Shown: positions 17,567 to 24,741 of the stretch, one piece after another
Position numbering within the stretch: the first letter of the stretch is position 1
Layout: each line of letters begins with the position of its first letter
From: Metabacillus sp. FJAT-52054
GTDB taxonomy: Bacteria; Bacillota; Bacilli; Bacillales; Bacillaceae
DNA length: 64,000 bases
Direction of reading: 5' to 3'
Assembly (NCBI RefSeq): GCF_037201815.1
Contig: NZ_CP147407.1
Location: forward strand, 1,656,723 to 1,720,722
Position numbers and translations under genes: made by a program
The notes under the pieces: generated by a model
Seen by the model: only the letters and a program-made list of their open reading frames with translations
What the model was told of the DNA's origin: nothing
Database searches by the model: none

Positions 17567-17770
17567 ATGTTTATAGCCTTATTGATATTCTTGGCAGGAC
17601 TGATGCTTGCTGGTGATATTCTATTTAGTATTAAAGCATTGAAGCGGGGAGAAAGATTAGCCTTTAATGGTTCTTTTGACTCTTTTGTCATCTTCTGCAC
17701 CAGCTGCGGTACGAAAAATAAACGCCAGTTTCATGAGCAGATTTGCCGAAAATGCTATAAGCCGTTCTAA
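17567..17770 (+). CDS. Small membrane protein with C-terminal zinc ribbon
   Basis: The 67-residue protein starts at ATG 17567 behind GGGAGGG. One membrane helix (~2-22) is followed by a basic stretch and a C-terminal CxxC...CxxC pair (CTSCG and CRKCY), typical of a one-metal zinc ribbon in the cytoplasm. The family was not recognised. Confidence 0.75.
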   Translation: MFIALLIFLAGLMLAGDILFSIKALKRGERLAFNGSFDSFVIFCTSCGTKNKRQFHEQICRKCYKPF

Positions 17771-17849
17771 AAGATATCCCGCATTCTCTAGGGAGAGGCG
17801 TACAAAAACTCCTTATAGCGTCTTAAATTAATACACCCCTTTCGCCCCA

Positions 17850-18289
17850 ATGAAAAATCGTCTAGATCATAGTACGATAGGGTTTAGACTGCAGAAATGG
17901 GTCACAGCTTTACTAATTCTCTTTTCCATAGCGGTGTACGGCTACATCCAAAAGTAAAAGAAAGTCAATCTTTGAAAAAGGACATACGATCAGAGATGAG
18001 TCTGCATAAATCAGAGTTTAGGCTGAGTCATGCAGCTGATTCATGGGAAAAGGCATATATATTTGGACCTTATACAACAGAAGATGAAATAGAAAAAGAA
18101 CTTGGGATGCCATTCAAGAATGAAAGCAATCTGGAATAAAGGGAAGACATGAATATCATTGTTTTCGTAAAAGGAAACCTTGACATCCTGTATGCAGAAA
18201 TTCCCCGGTCTTACGGAGAATTTTTGGTCAGAGAACTGCTGATTACTCCTAAAAAGGATCAAATTCGCTTTCAAGAAATCAAAACATAA
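17850..18289 (+). pseudogene. Broken gene for a membrane-anchored protein of a Bacillus hypothetical family
   Basis: Three pieces read as one protein. From ATG 17850 a 35-codon frame gives a basic N-terminus and a membrane helix (WVTALLILFSIAVYGYIQK) and stops at 17955. The frame one base earlier is open through this point and continues with WEKAYIFGPYTTEDEIEKEL to a TAA at 18137. After that single stop the same frame stays open for another 49 codons (IIVFVKGNLDILYAEIPRSY) to 18287-18289. A frameshift plus an in-frame stop therefore disrupt an otherwise protein-like sequence. The parent family, as recalled, has a single anchor and a short extracellular domain with a GPYT motif and a YAE(I/V)-R motif. 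No strong ribosome binding site remains. Confidence 0.7.
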
Positions 18290-18581
18290 ATTCCTTTATA
18301 TGGAAAAATAGTAGGATTAAAGACATGATAATCAGTCCGTGGTTTTACATTCAAGCCAGTGAGATCCCTCCTGAATTTGCTTGGAAATACAAAATAGGAC
18401 ATAGGACTCTTAATAAATATAAGGTAAGATACACAGTAATTGAAATGCAGACCTATAAATTCGACGTAATTCGACAAAAACTTCTCTAACGTAATCAAAG
18501 ATAATAATCCAAATTTCCGTTGTGCAAACTTGAAAATTTCTCCTATACTTGAAGAAAGAAGAAGATGGAAGGTGAATGGCA
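18290..18581 (+). promoter_or_regulatory. Promoter region of the WXG-like pair
   Basis: Most of this gap shows no gene. TTGTGC (18520-18525) and TATACT (18544-18549), 18 bp apart, form a plausible sigma-A promoter ~30 bp upstream of the WXG-like gene. Confidence 0.4.
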
Positions 18582-18920
18582 GTGAGTGAGATGGATCGCT
18601 TCAATCAGCTAATGCGGAGTGTCATGAATACAGAGGGTGATTGCTACGCGGTGCAGCAGCTCAGAGGAGAATTAGTTCAGATTATGGACCAGTTCACTGG
18701 TATCATTCACCAGACGACGAACCATGTATCCGAGGCTGCCCATGACTGGAAAGGGAAGAGCGCTGAAAGTTTTAATCGGGTCATGGAGGAAGCATCAGAT
18801 GCATTTACGACAATATACGACCATATGAATCAAATGATCACCGGACTCCAGCATGAGGAAGTCCGTTTAGCCGAGCTTGCCGCCCAACTAGAAGAGAAAG
18901 CGAGAGAATCACTTCAATGA
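18582..18920 (+). CDS. WXG100-like (ESAT-6 superfamily) small secreted protein
   Basis: A protein of about 112 residues predicted as a helical hairpin, with a W-x-G turn in HDWKGKSAESF near the middle, as in WXG100 substrates and partners of type VII secretion. GGAAGGTG lies eight bases upstream of GTG 18582, so that start is preferred over the ATG at 18576. It overlaps the following small gene by 4 bp. No LXG toxin, immunity gene or Ess/Yuk secretion component is in the window, so the pair could be an orphan substrate/chaperone unit. Confidence 0.75.
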   Translation: MSEMDRFNQLMRSVMNTEGDCYAVQQLRGELVQIMDQFTGIIHQTTNHVSEAAHDWKGKSAESFNRVMEEASDAFTTIYDHMNQMITGLQHEEVRLAELAAQLEEKARESLQ

Positions 18921-19228
18921 ACACGTCAAACCTACCTTTCGAAATTAGCATCAATGTGAATGAATTGCTCTCATTAAGCAGCCGCCTGAAAGAAAGAGAG
19001 CGTGAGCTGCAGGAAGTACAAAAGGGCTTCGATCATTCCTATTATAAAGCATCTTCCCATTATCCTAACATCGAACAGCTGGATATTTCCTACCACGCCG
19101 CCTCTATAAAACTGCAAATGGAAAGGTTAATTGAAACCATGGCCCAGCTTGCAGAAATCACCCAATTGACACCAGCCCAGCTAAACAATGCCGATCAGCA
19201 TTCAGCAGAACAAATCTCTCAAATTTAA
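18917..19228 (+). CDS. Helical partner protein of the WXG-like protein
   Basis: The 103-residue protein starts within the stop of the WXG-like gene (ATGA). It is mostly alpha-helical, with a Leu/Arg/Glu-rich helix around 18-40. The position and length fit the second small helical subunit often encoded before LXG toxins (Lap-like adaptors), but the canonical W-x-G is absent and no toxin follows. Function inferred from context only. Confidence 0.65.
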   Translation: MNTSNLPFEISINVNELLSLSSRLKERERELQEVQKGFDHSYYKASSHYPNIEQLDISYHAASIKLQMERLIETMAQLAEITQLTPAQLNNADQHSAEQISQI

Positions 19229-19272
19229 TGCCTTTTCTCCTGCAAATGGAGTAATCATTTAATAAATGGCCC

Positions 19273-19443
19273 TCAGCAATCTTGATTTGGATTGGTTTCT
19301 ACATCCTTCATATTTACCTTTGCATTTCTTTCAGACAAGCTGGATTTTTCCAGCTCTTTTTTGAATCTCCTAAATTCATTCCATGCAAGAAATCCCATCA
19401 AGCCAACAGCACCAGCTGCTTTCCATAGTTTAAATGGCTTCAT
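19273..19443 (-). CDS. 56-aa small membrane protein
   Basis: The frame starts at ATG 19443 behind a perfect GGAGGTGA ribosome binding site and ends at TGA 19273-19275. The N-terminus (MKPFKLWKAAGAVGLMGFLAW) is a short membrane helix with basic flanks, followed by a charged helix (EFRRFKKELEKSS) and an Asn/Asp-rich tail. It reads convergently with the WXG-like pair and divergently from gabD. The family was not recognised; the ribosome binding site and the coherent membrane topology support a real gene. Confidence 0.72.
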   Translation of the reverse strand: MKPFKLWKAAGAVGLMGFLAWNEFRRFKKELEKSSLSERNAKVNMKDVETNPNQDC

Positions 19444-19546
19444 TATGATCCGTCACCTCCTTTGTCATAACCAGCATGTATGTTTAATATTATACAGGTT
19501 AGTGGAAGAAAGATAGAAAGTCCAATTATACATGGGAGGGTTTCAT

Positions 19547-20974
19547 TTGAAAAAGTGGCCGGTATACATAAATGGCGAGTGGATTTATACAGAGGAAACG
19601 ATAAAAGTTGAAAATCCTGCAACTAAAGACATCATCGCATCTGTACCAAAAGGCGGCGAAAAGGAAGCAAAAGCGGCAGTTGATGCAGCATATCATGCTC
19701 TTACAGAATGGTCTTCGCTAACTGCCTATGAAAGGGCAGAATACCTGGAAAAGTGGCACGCATTAATTAAAGAGCATCAGAATGAGATTGGTGAAATCAT
19801 GACGAAGGAGCAAGGAAAACCGCTTAAAGAAGCAATAGGAGAAGTGGGCTATGCCAATAGTTTTGTAAAGTGGTATGCAGAGGAAGGGAAACGAATTTAC
19901 GGAGAAACCATTCCGGCGTCTGCTGCTAATAAGCGTTTATTTGTTATCAAACAGCCTGTTGGGGTCATTGCAGCAATCACGCCGTGGAATTTCCCGGCTG
20001 CAATGATTACAAGAAAGGTGGGTCCAGCACTGGCGGCAGGCTGTACAGCTGTTGTCAAGCCGGCCTCCTCTACTCCGCTTACAGCGTTGAGACTGGCTGA
20101 ATTAGCCGAAGAAGCAGGAATCCCAAAAGGAGTTTTGAATGTTATTACCGGTTCATCTAAAGAAATTTCCGAAGCCTGGATGGCAGATGAAAGAGTGAAA
20201 AAATTATCGTTTACGGGGTCTACCGAAGTAGGGAAAACGCTCATGAAAGGCTCAGCTGATACGATGAAAAAAATCTCGCTTGAGCTTGGCGGACACGCGC
20301 CGTTCATTGTAATGGATGATGCGGATCTCGATAGTGCTGCTCAGGCTATGGCTGCCTCAAAATTCCGCAACTCAGGCCAAACGTGCATTTGTACCAACCG
20401 GGCTTATGTCCATGAGGCTGTTTATGATGAGTTTATGGAAAAGTTTAAGCAGGCTGTGTTCAGCCTAAAGGTGGGGAACGGACTGGATGAAGAGATTGCA
20501 ATCGGTCCTCTTATTGATGATGATGGAGTTAATAAAGTAAAAGAGCATCTGCATGACGCTGAAAATAAAGGCGGAACTCTTATAAAAAGTCCTCAAAGCC
20601 TGCCAGATTTAAAAGGGTATTTTATGGAGCCGGTTATTATTAGTGATGCTACAGATGAAATGCTCTGCATGAACGAAGAAACGTTTGGTCCGGTCGCACC
20701 TGTTACCCGGGTAAAGAATATGGAGGAAGCAATCAGGAGAGCAAACAATTCTTCCTTCGGTTTAGCTGCCTATGTATTTACCGAAAATATATCCAGGGGC
20801 ATCCGGATCGTAGAAGCTCTTCAATACGGCATCGTAGGCTTAAACGATGGACTTCCATCAACTGCGCAGGCTCCCTTTGGAGGCATGAAGGAGAGCGGTC
20901 TTGGCCGAGAGGGCGGCAGGCAAGGGATTGAAGAGTATTTAGAAGTGAAATACGTATCTCTTGGACTCCGGTGA
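19547..20974 (+). CDS. gabD: Succinate-semialdehyde dehydrogenase (NAD(P)-dependent aldehyde dehydrogenase)
   Basis: The 475-residue aldehyde dehydrogenase has the catalytic Glu in LELGGHAPF, the catalytic Cys in SGQTCICTNR and the cofactor-loop FTGSTEVGK. The overall sequence, including the CIC at the active site and PFGGMKESGLGREGG near the end, fits GabD-type enzymes that oxidise succinate semialdehyde to succinate in GABA catabolism. The start is TTG 19547; the in-frame ATG at 19532 lies within the GGGAGGG ribosome binding site. No GABA aminotransferase is adjacent. Confidence 0.88.
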   Translation: MKKWPVYINGEWIYTEETIKVENPATKDIIASVPKGGEKEAKAAVDAAYHALTEWSSLTAYERAEYLEKWHALIKEHQNEIGEIMTKEQGKPLKEAIGEVGYANSFVKWYAEEGKRIYGETIPASAANKRLFVIKQPVGVIAAITPWNFPAAMITRKVGPALAAGCTAVVKPASSTPLTALRLAELAEEAGIPKGVLNVITGSSKEISEAWMADERVKKLSFTGSTEVGKTLMKGSADTMKKISLELGGHAPFIVMDDADLDSAAQAMAASKFRNSGQTCICTNRAYVHEAVYDEFMEKFKQAVFSLKVGNGLDEEIAIGPLIDDDGVNKVKEHLHDAENKGGTLIKSPQSLPDLKGYFMEPVIISDATDEMLCMNEETFGPVAPVTRVKNMEEAIRRANNSSFGLAAYVFTENISRGIRIVEALQYGIVGLNDGLPSTAQAPFGGMKESGLGREGGRQGIEEYLEVKYVSLGLR

Positions 20975-21037
20975 CAGGCAGCTGGTACCTTCGGCCAGAC
21001 TTTATTGCGTTTTTTATAAAATGTAGTAATTTTACTT

Positions 21038-21063
21038 GTTTATCGTTTAGCGGCCAGGGGTAT
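21038..21063 (+). promoter_or_regulatory. Sigma-B (general stress) promoter
   Basis: GTTTAT (21038-21043), 14 bp and GGGTAT (21058-21063) match the sigma-B consensus GTTTAA-N12-15-GGGTAT. It lies ~40 bp upstream of the YtxH-like gene. Confidence 0.75.
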
Positions 21064-21100
21064 AAAATACACAAATTGATTAAGAGGAGGAGTTCAAGCA

Positions 21101-21637
21101 ATGACACAAGTTACGATTCAGGATAGCAAAAGACAAAAGGATAAAAACAGCAAGCTAGTCAGAGGAATGATTTTAGGTGCTATTATAGGTGGAGCTGTTT
21201 CGATGCTGGATTCTACAACTCGAAGCAAGGTAACGAAAGGTGCTGCCGGAATTAAAGATTCGACAGTTGGCATTGTCCAAAATGTCAAGGACAACCCAGG
21301 CGAAGTTAAAGAGCAATTTGTTTCTCAATTTAACAATGCAAGAAACACACTGGAATCCGCTATCCGTGATGCACAAAATATTTACGAAAGCTTGAACAAC
21401 GGTGTGTTTAAAAAAATAACAGAAGTCGCATCAACCTCACAGGAAGCTCTTAACAATGTGAAGGAAGCAGCAGGAGATATGAAGGACGTTGGAGCAAAAG
21501 TAGCCGATGCCGGATCCGGGCTGACAGATCCAATAACTGCTGAAAATGACACCCGTACATCTTCTGCAAGCACGGTCAATTTCGATTCATCCATTCCGAG
21601 CCAATCTGTAAAAGCAGAGGATTCGGCTAAATTATAA
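21101..21637 (+). CDS. YtxH-like general stress protein
   Basis: The 178-residue protein has a Lys-rich N-terminus, a glycine-rich hydrophobic segment (MILGAIIGGAVSML, ~26-39) and a long amphipathic, low-complexity helical region of Lys/Glu/Ala/Val, as in YtxH/YhaH-type stress proteins. The sigma-B promoter upstream supports induction by general stress. GAGGAGG precedes the ATG. The C-terminal 40 residues are Ser/Thr/Asp-rich and probably disordered. Confidence 0.75.
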   Translation: MTQVTIQDSKRQKDKNSKLVRGMILGAIIGGAVSMLDSTTRSKVTKGAAGIKDSTVGIVQNVKDNPGEVKEQFVSQFNNARNTLESAIRDAQNIYESLNNGVFKKITEVASTSQEALNNVKEAAGDMKDVGAKVADAGSGLTDPITAENDTRTSSASTVNFDSSIPSQSVKAEDSAKL

Positions 21638-21652
21638 TTCATGCTTACATAG

Positions 21653-21680
21653 AACGGACAGCTGATGCTGTCCGTTTTTA
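21653..21680 (+). terminator. Intrinsic terminator of the stress gene
   Basis: AACGGACAGC and GCTGTCCGTT (10-bp perfect stem, TGAT loop) followed by TTTTATTTT. Confidence 0.9.
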
Positions 21681-21699
21681 TTTTACTCTTGTTCAATTA

Positions 21700-21746
21700 T
21701 TTACCAAAAAATTTACCTTCCTTAACAAGCTTTTAAAAGGCTTGTT
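21700..21746 (+). promoter_or_regulatory. PhoP-box array and overlapping palindrome upstream of phoD
   Basis: TTTACC (21700), TTTACC (21712) and TTAACA (21722) are direct hexamers 12 and 10 bp apart, as expected for PhoP dimers binding TT(A/T/C)ACA repeats. AACAAGC (21724-21730) and GCTTGTT (21740-21746) form an overlapping near-perfect 23-bp palindrome. This supports phosphate-starvation control of phoD-tatA-tatC, as in B. subtilis. Confidence 0.65.
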
Positions 21747-21819
21747 ATTTATTTGTAAAGCCTCCTTCATGATTCCTATCCAGAATAAAGAAGTATTGAA
21801 AAATGCTATAGGAGGCACG

Positions 21820-23709
21820 ATGATGCGGGACAAGTTTGAAGATTCTAATGGAGATTATGATCAGGACAGAAGAAAATTTCTAAAATACTTTTTAGCTGGT
21901 TCAGCCGTAGTGGCAGTAGAGGCATCAGGTGCCGGCCGGTTAACTGGAATCCTTTCCAGAGCCCATGCAGCGGAAACATCGCCATATGTCCCTGTTTATC
22001 AAGCAGGAGAAGGTTTTCCACAGGCTGTATTATCTGGTGATCCTACTGAATCCGGGGCGATGATATGGACCCGAGTGGACCCGGTTAAAGAAACGGGCTA
22101 TACAGACAATCAAATTGGCGAGAATGTAATTTATTGGCTGGAAAAAGAGAATGCAGGCAATGAAAATCTCTCCGCCGCTATTGAAGCAGGAAATTTTGTC
22201 ATGTTTGAAGTAAGCCGCCAAGAGGATTTTTCTAATTTGGATGCGAGAGGGTTTTCACCGATTTGGAAGGAACACGATCAAGTCGTGAGGGTGGACTTAG
22301 ACGGATTTCTAGAGTCTTCTGAAATCTACTACTACCGCTTTATTACGAAGAACGGCTACGTCAGCCAGACAGGACGTTTTCAAACACTGCCAAAAAATCA
22401 GGCGGATATCCAGCGTGTAAAATTAGGCTATGTTTCCTGCCAGGATTATACAAACGGTCATTTTACTGCCCTTGGGCATTTGGCAGATGAAGACCTGGCA
22501 TTTTTCCTCCATGTTGGCGATTATATATATGAATCTGTTGGAGATGCCGCATATCAGGGAAATCTGGCATCGAGAAAAATCGATTTGCCAAGCGGTCAGC
22601 CTAAAGCATCCTCACTGGAGGATTACAGAACGCTATATAAAAAATATCGTACGGATCCAAATCTTCAAAAACTGCACAGCCGGCATGCGATGATTGCAAC
22701 ATGGGATGACCATGAATTTGCAAATGATACTTACTATCCCGCCGTCGCACCGGACGATGATCCCAATTCAAACCCGGAGCGGAGACTGGTAGCCAATCAG
22801 GCATGGTATGAATATATGCCGGCTCGAGTTCCGTTTAATCCTGAAAAGAATTTTGAAGAGTCCATCCGCATCTATCGTTCGTTTACCTATGGAAACCTGG
22901 CAAAAATTATAATGACCGATCAGCGGTTATACAGAAGTTCTCATCCTTGCGGAGAGGAAACGTTGGACCGTTATTTAACCAGAGGCTGTGAAAATGTATC
23001 CAGCTCTGAAAGAACGATGCTTGGAGCTTCGCAGCTGGACTGGTTTTTAAATGAACTGAAAACTTCAAATCAGCAATGGAAGCTGTGGGGAAACGAAGTG
23101 CAGCTTACCCAGCTAAAGATCCTTGGGAAACTCGCTAATCTGGATGCGTGGGATGGATATACGTATGAACGTGATGTCATTGCCAAAACCATTACGGATA
23201 ACGGAATCTCCAATTTAATTGCCCTAACGGGAGACTTCCATACATTTGAAGCATCAGTAATGAGAGACAACTACGGTCTGTTTAAGGATGAGAAACAGAT
23301 AGGGGTTGAACTAATGGTAGGCTCAGTGACGTCCAGCAACCTGAGGGAGTCGATCCGAAATATCCTGAATAAAATCCCGGATCCATCAAGTCCTATGCCT
23401 GCGAACGCCATTAGCGAGCTAATCAGCCTTTTAAGAACAAAGCTGACCGATCTCAGCACAATAACAGCAGAAGTGTTATTCAAGGAACTCCAAAACATCG
23501 TCAAAATTGAAAATCCATGGATTAAACTTTTTGACAGCACGGCCCACGGATATGCCGTTTTGGAAGTAACAAAGGAAAAATCAATGTGGACAGCTTACAA
23601 GGTAGACAATATTGAAAAAGAAACATCTAAGAAGGAATTGCTCTGGCAATGTGAAGTGCCAAATGGAAAGGCAGAACTCGTAATTCATGAAAATAATAGT
23701 CTATTCTAG
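21820..23709 (+). CDS. phoD: PhoD alkaline phosphatase/phosphodiesterase, Tat-exported
   Basis: The 629-residue protein has a twin-arginine signal (DRRKFLK at residues 16-22, then a hydrophobic stretch and an Ala-His-Ala-like cut site). A PhoD N-terminal beta domain and a metallophosphatase-type catalytic domain follow. Visible metal-site motifs include [20 protein letters not shown] and TGDFHTFE. PhoD cleaves phosphodiesters such as wall teichoic acid and needs Fe/Ca. AGGAGG precedes ATG 21820. It is followed 14 bp later by its dedicated Tat components. Pho boxes upstream indicate induction on phosphate starvation. Confidence 0.95.
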   Translation: MMRDKFEDSNGDYDQDRRKFLKYFLAGSAVVAVEASGAGRLTGILSRAHAAETSPYVPVYQAGEGFPQAVLSGDPTESGAMIWTRVDPVKETGYTDNQIGENVIYWLEKENAGNENLSAAIEAGNFVMFEVSRQEDFSNLDARGFSPIWKEHDQVVRVDLDGFLESSEIYYYRFITKNGYVSQTGRFQTLPKNQADIQRVKLGYVSCQDYTNGHFTALGHLADEDLAFFLHVGDYIYESVGDAAYQGNLASRKIDLPSGQPKASSLEDYRTLYKKYRTDPNLQKLHSRHAMIATWDDHEFANDTYYPAVAPDDDPNSNPERRLVANQAWYEYMPARVPFNPEKNFEESIRIYRSFTYGNLAKIIMTDQRLYRSSHPCGEETLDRYLTRGCENVSSSERTMLGASQLDWFLNELKTSNQQWKLWGNEVQLTQLKILGKLANLDAWDGYTYERDVIAKTITDNGISNLIALTGDFHTFEASVMRDNYGLFKDEKQIGVELMVGSVTSSNLRESIRNILNKIPDPSSPMPANAISELISLLRTKLTDLSTITAEVLFKELQNIVKIENPWIKLFDSTAHGYAVLEVTKEKSMWTAYKVDNIEKETSKKELLWQCEVPNGKAELVIHENNSLF

Positions 23710-23723
23710 GGAGGAAATTCAAA

Positions 23724-23909
23724 ATGATTCAAAATATTGGAGTTCCAGGTCTTATTTTAATATTGGTTATTGCTCTGATTGTTTTTGGTCCTTCCAAGCT
23801 TCCTGAGATTGGAAGATCCTTTGGTTCTGCCCTCAAGGAATTTAAGAATGGAACGAGAGAAGCAATTAGAGATGAAGATTCTAAAAAGAGTGATGAAATA
23901 AAAAGTTAA
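23724..23909 (+). CDS. tatA: Twin-arginine translocase subunit TatA (TatAd-type)
   Basis: The 61-residue protein has one N-terminal membrane helix (~4-20) and the conserved [21 protein letters not shown] amphipathic region split by the FGP hinge, diagnostic of TatA/E. It lies between phoD and tatC, as TatAd does in B. subtilis, and would form the PhoD export pore. GGGAGGAAA precedes the ATG. Confidence 0.95.
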   Translation: MIQNIGVPGLILILVIALIVFGPSKLPEIGRSFGSALKEFKNGTREAIRDEDSKKSDEIKS

Positions 23910-23969
23910 TGAGTAATCAGGGGGAGGTCTGATTGGATTGCCTCATCCTATGGAGGGAGGGAAAACACC

Positions 23970-24704
23970 ATGTCTCAAATGACCTTCTGGCAAAGGCATT
24001 TGGAGGAACTGAGAAAAAGGCTCCTCCTGACAGGCATTGCTTATGCCGTTTTTTTAGGAATCGGATTCTTTCTTGCAGATGATTTGTATCGCTGGTTTTT
24101 AATTGATACGGACATTAAGCTGACTGTACTGGGTCCTTCTGAAATTATGTGGGTTTACTTTAGTATGGCGAACATAATGGCAATAGCTGCTGTATTTCCG
24201 GTAGCAGCCCATCAGCTCTGGGCATTCGTTGGACCAGCCTTAACGACTGAAGAGAAAAAAGCTGTCTATGCGTTTGTACCGGCAATTGGAATCTTATTTG
24301 CCGGAGGTATTTGTTTTGGATACTTTGTTGTATTTCCTTCTGCCTTAGGTTTTCTTTTAAATATGTCCGATGGTCTGTTTACCGCGTTATTCACAACTGA
24401 AAAATATTTTGGTTTTCTCTTTCAAATTGTTTTGCCGTTTGGTTTTTTATTTGAACTGCCGGCAGCCGTCGTCTTTTTAACCAATCTTGGACTGATCACG
24501 CCAGGAATGATGAGAAAGTACCGTAAATATGTTTACTTTGTCTTGGCCATTTTGTCGGCGGTCATAACTCCGCCTGATTTCAGCTCGCAGTTATTTGTGC
24601 TGATTCCAATGGCATTTTTATTTGAAGCAAGTATTTTTCTGGCTGCGGCAGCCGTAAAAAGGAAAAACAGCAAAGGGGACCAAGAACCGCTTCAGACAAT
24701 TTAA
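23970..24704 (+). CDS. tatC: Twin-arginine translocase subunit TatC (TatCd-type)
   Basis: The 244-residue protein has six hydrophobic helices and TatC hallmarks: HLEELRKRLL at the N-terminus (signal-peptide binding face), LGPSEIMWVYFSMANIMA, the first loop PALTTEEKK and a late PPDFSSQ turn. It recognises the RR motif of PhoD. It is the last gene of the phoD operon and is closed by a terminator. Confidence 0.95.
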   Translation: MSQMTFWQRHLEELRKRLLLTGIAYAVFLGIGFFLADDLYRWFLIDTDIKLTVLGPSEIMWVYFSMANIMAIAAVFPVAAHQLWAFVGPALTTEEKKAVYAFVPAIGILFAGGICFGYFVVFPSALGFLLNMSDGLFTALFTTEKYFGFLFQIVLPFGFLFELPAAVVFLTNLGLITPGMMRKYRKYVYFVLAILSAVITPPDFSSQLFVLIPMAFLFEASIFLAAAAVKRKNSKGDQEPLQTI

Positions 24705-24706
24705 AT

Positions 24707-24739
24707 AACAGGTCCGGACTTGAGCCGGGCCTGTTTTTT
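24707..24739 (+). terminator. Terminator of the phoD-tat operon
   Basis: AACAGGTCCGG and CCGGGCCTGTT pair with one mismatch, followed by TTTTT. It abuts the end of the leftward kinase gene. Confidence 0.88.
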
Positions 24740-24741
24740 CA

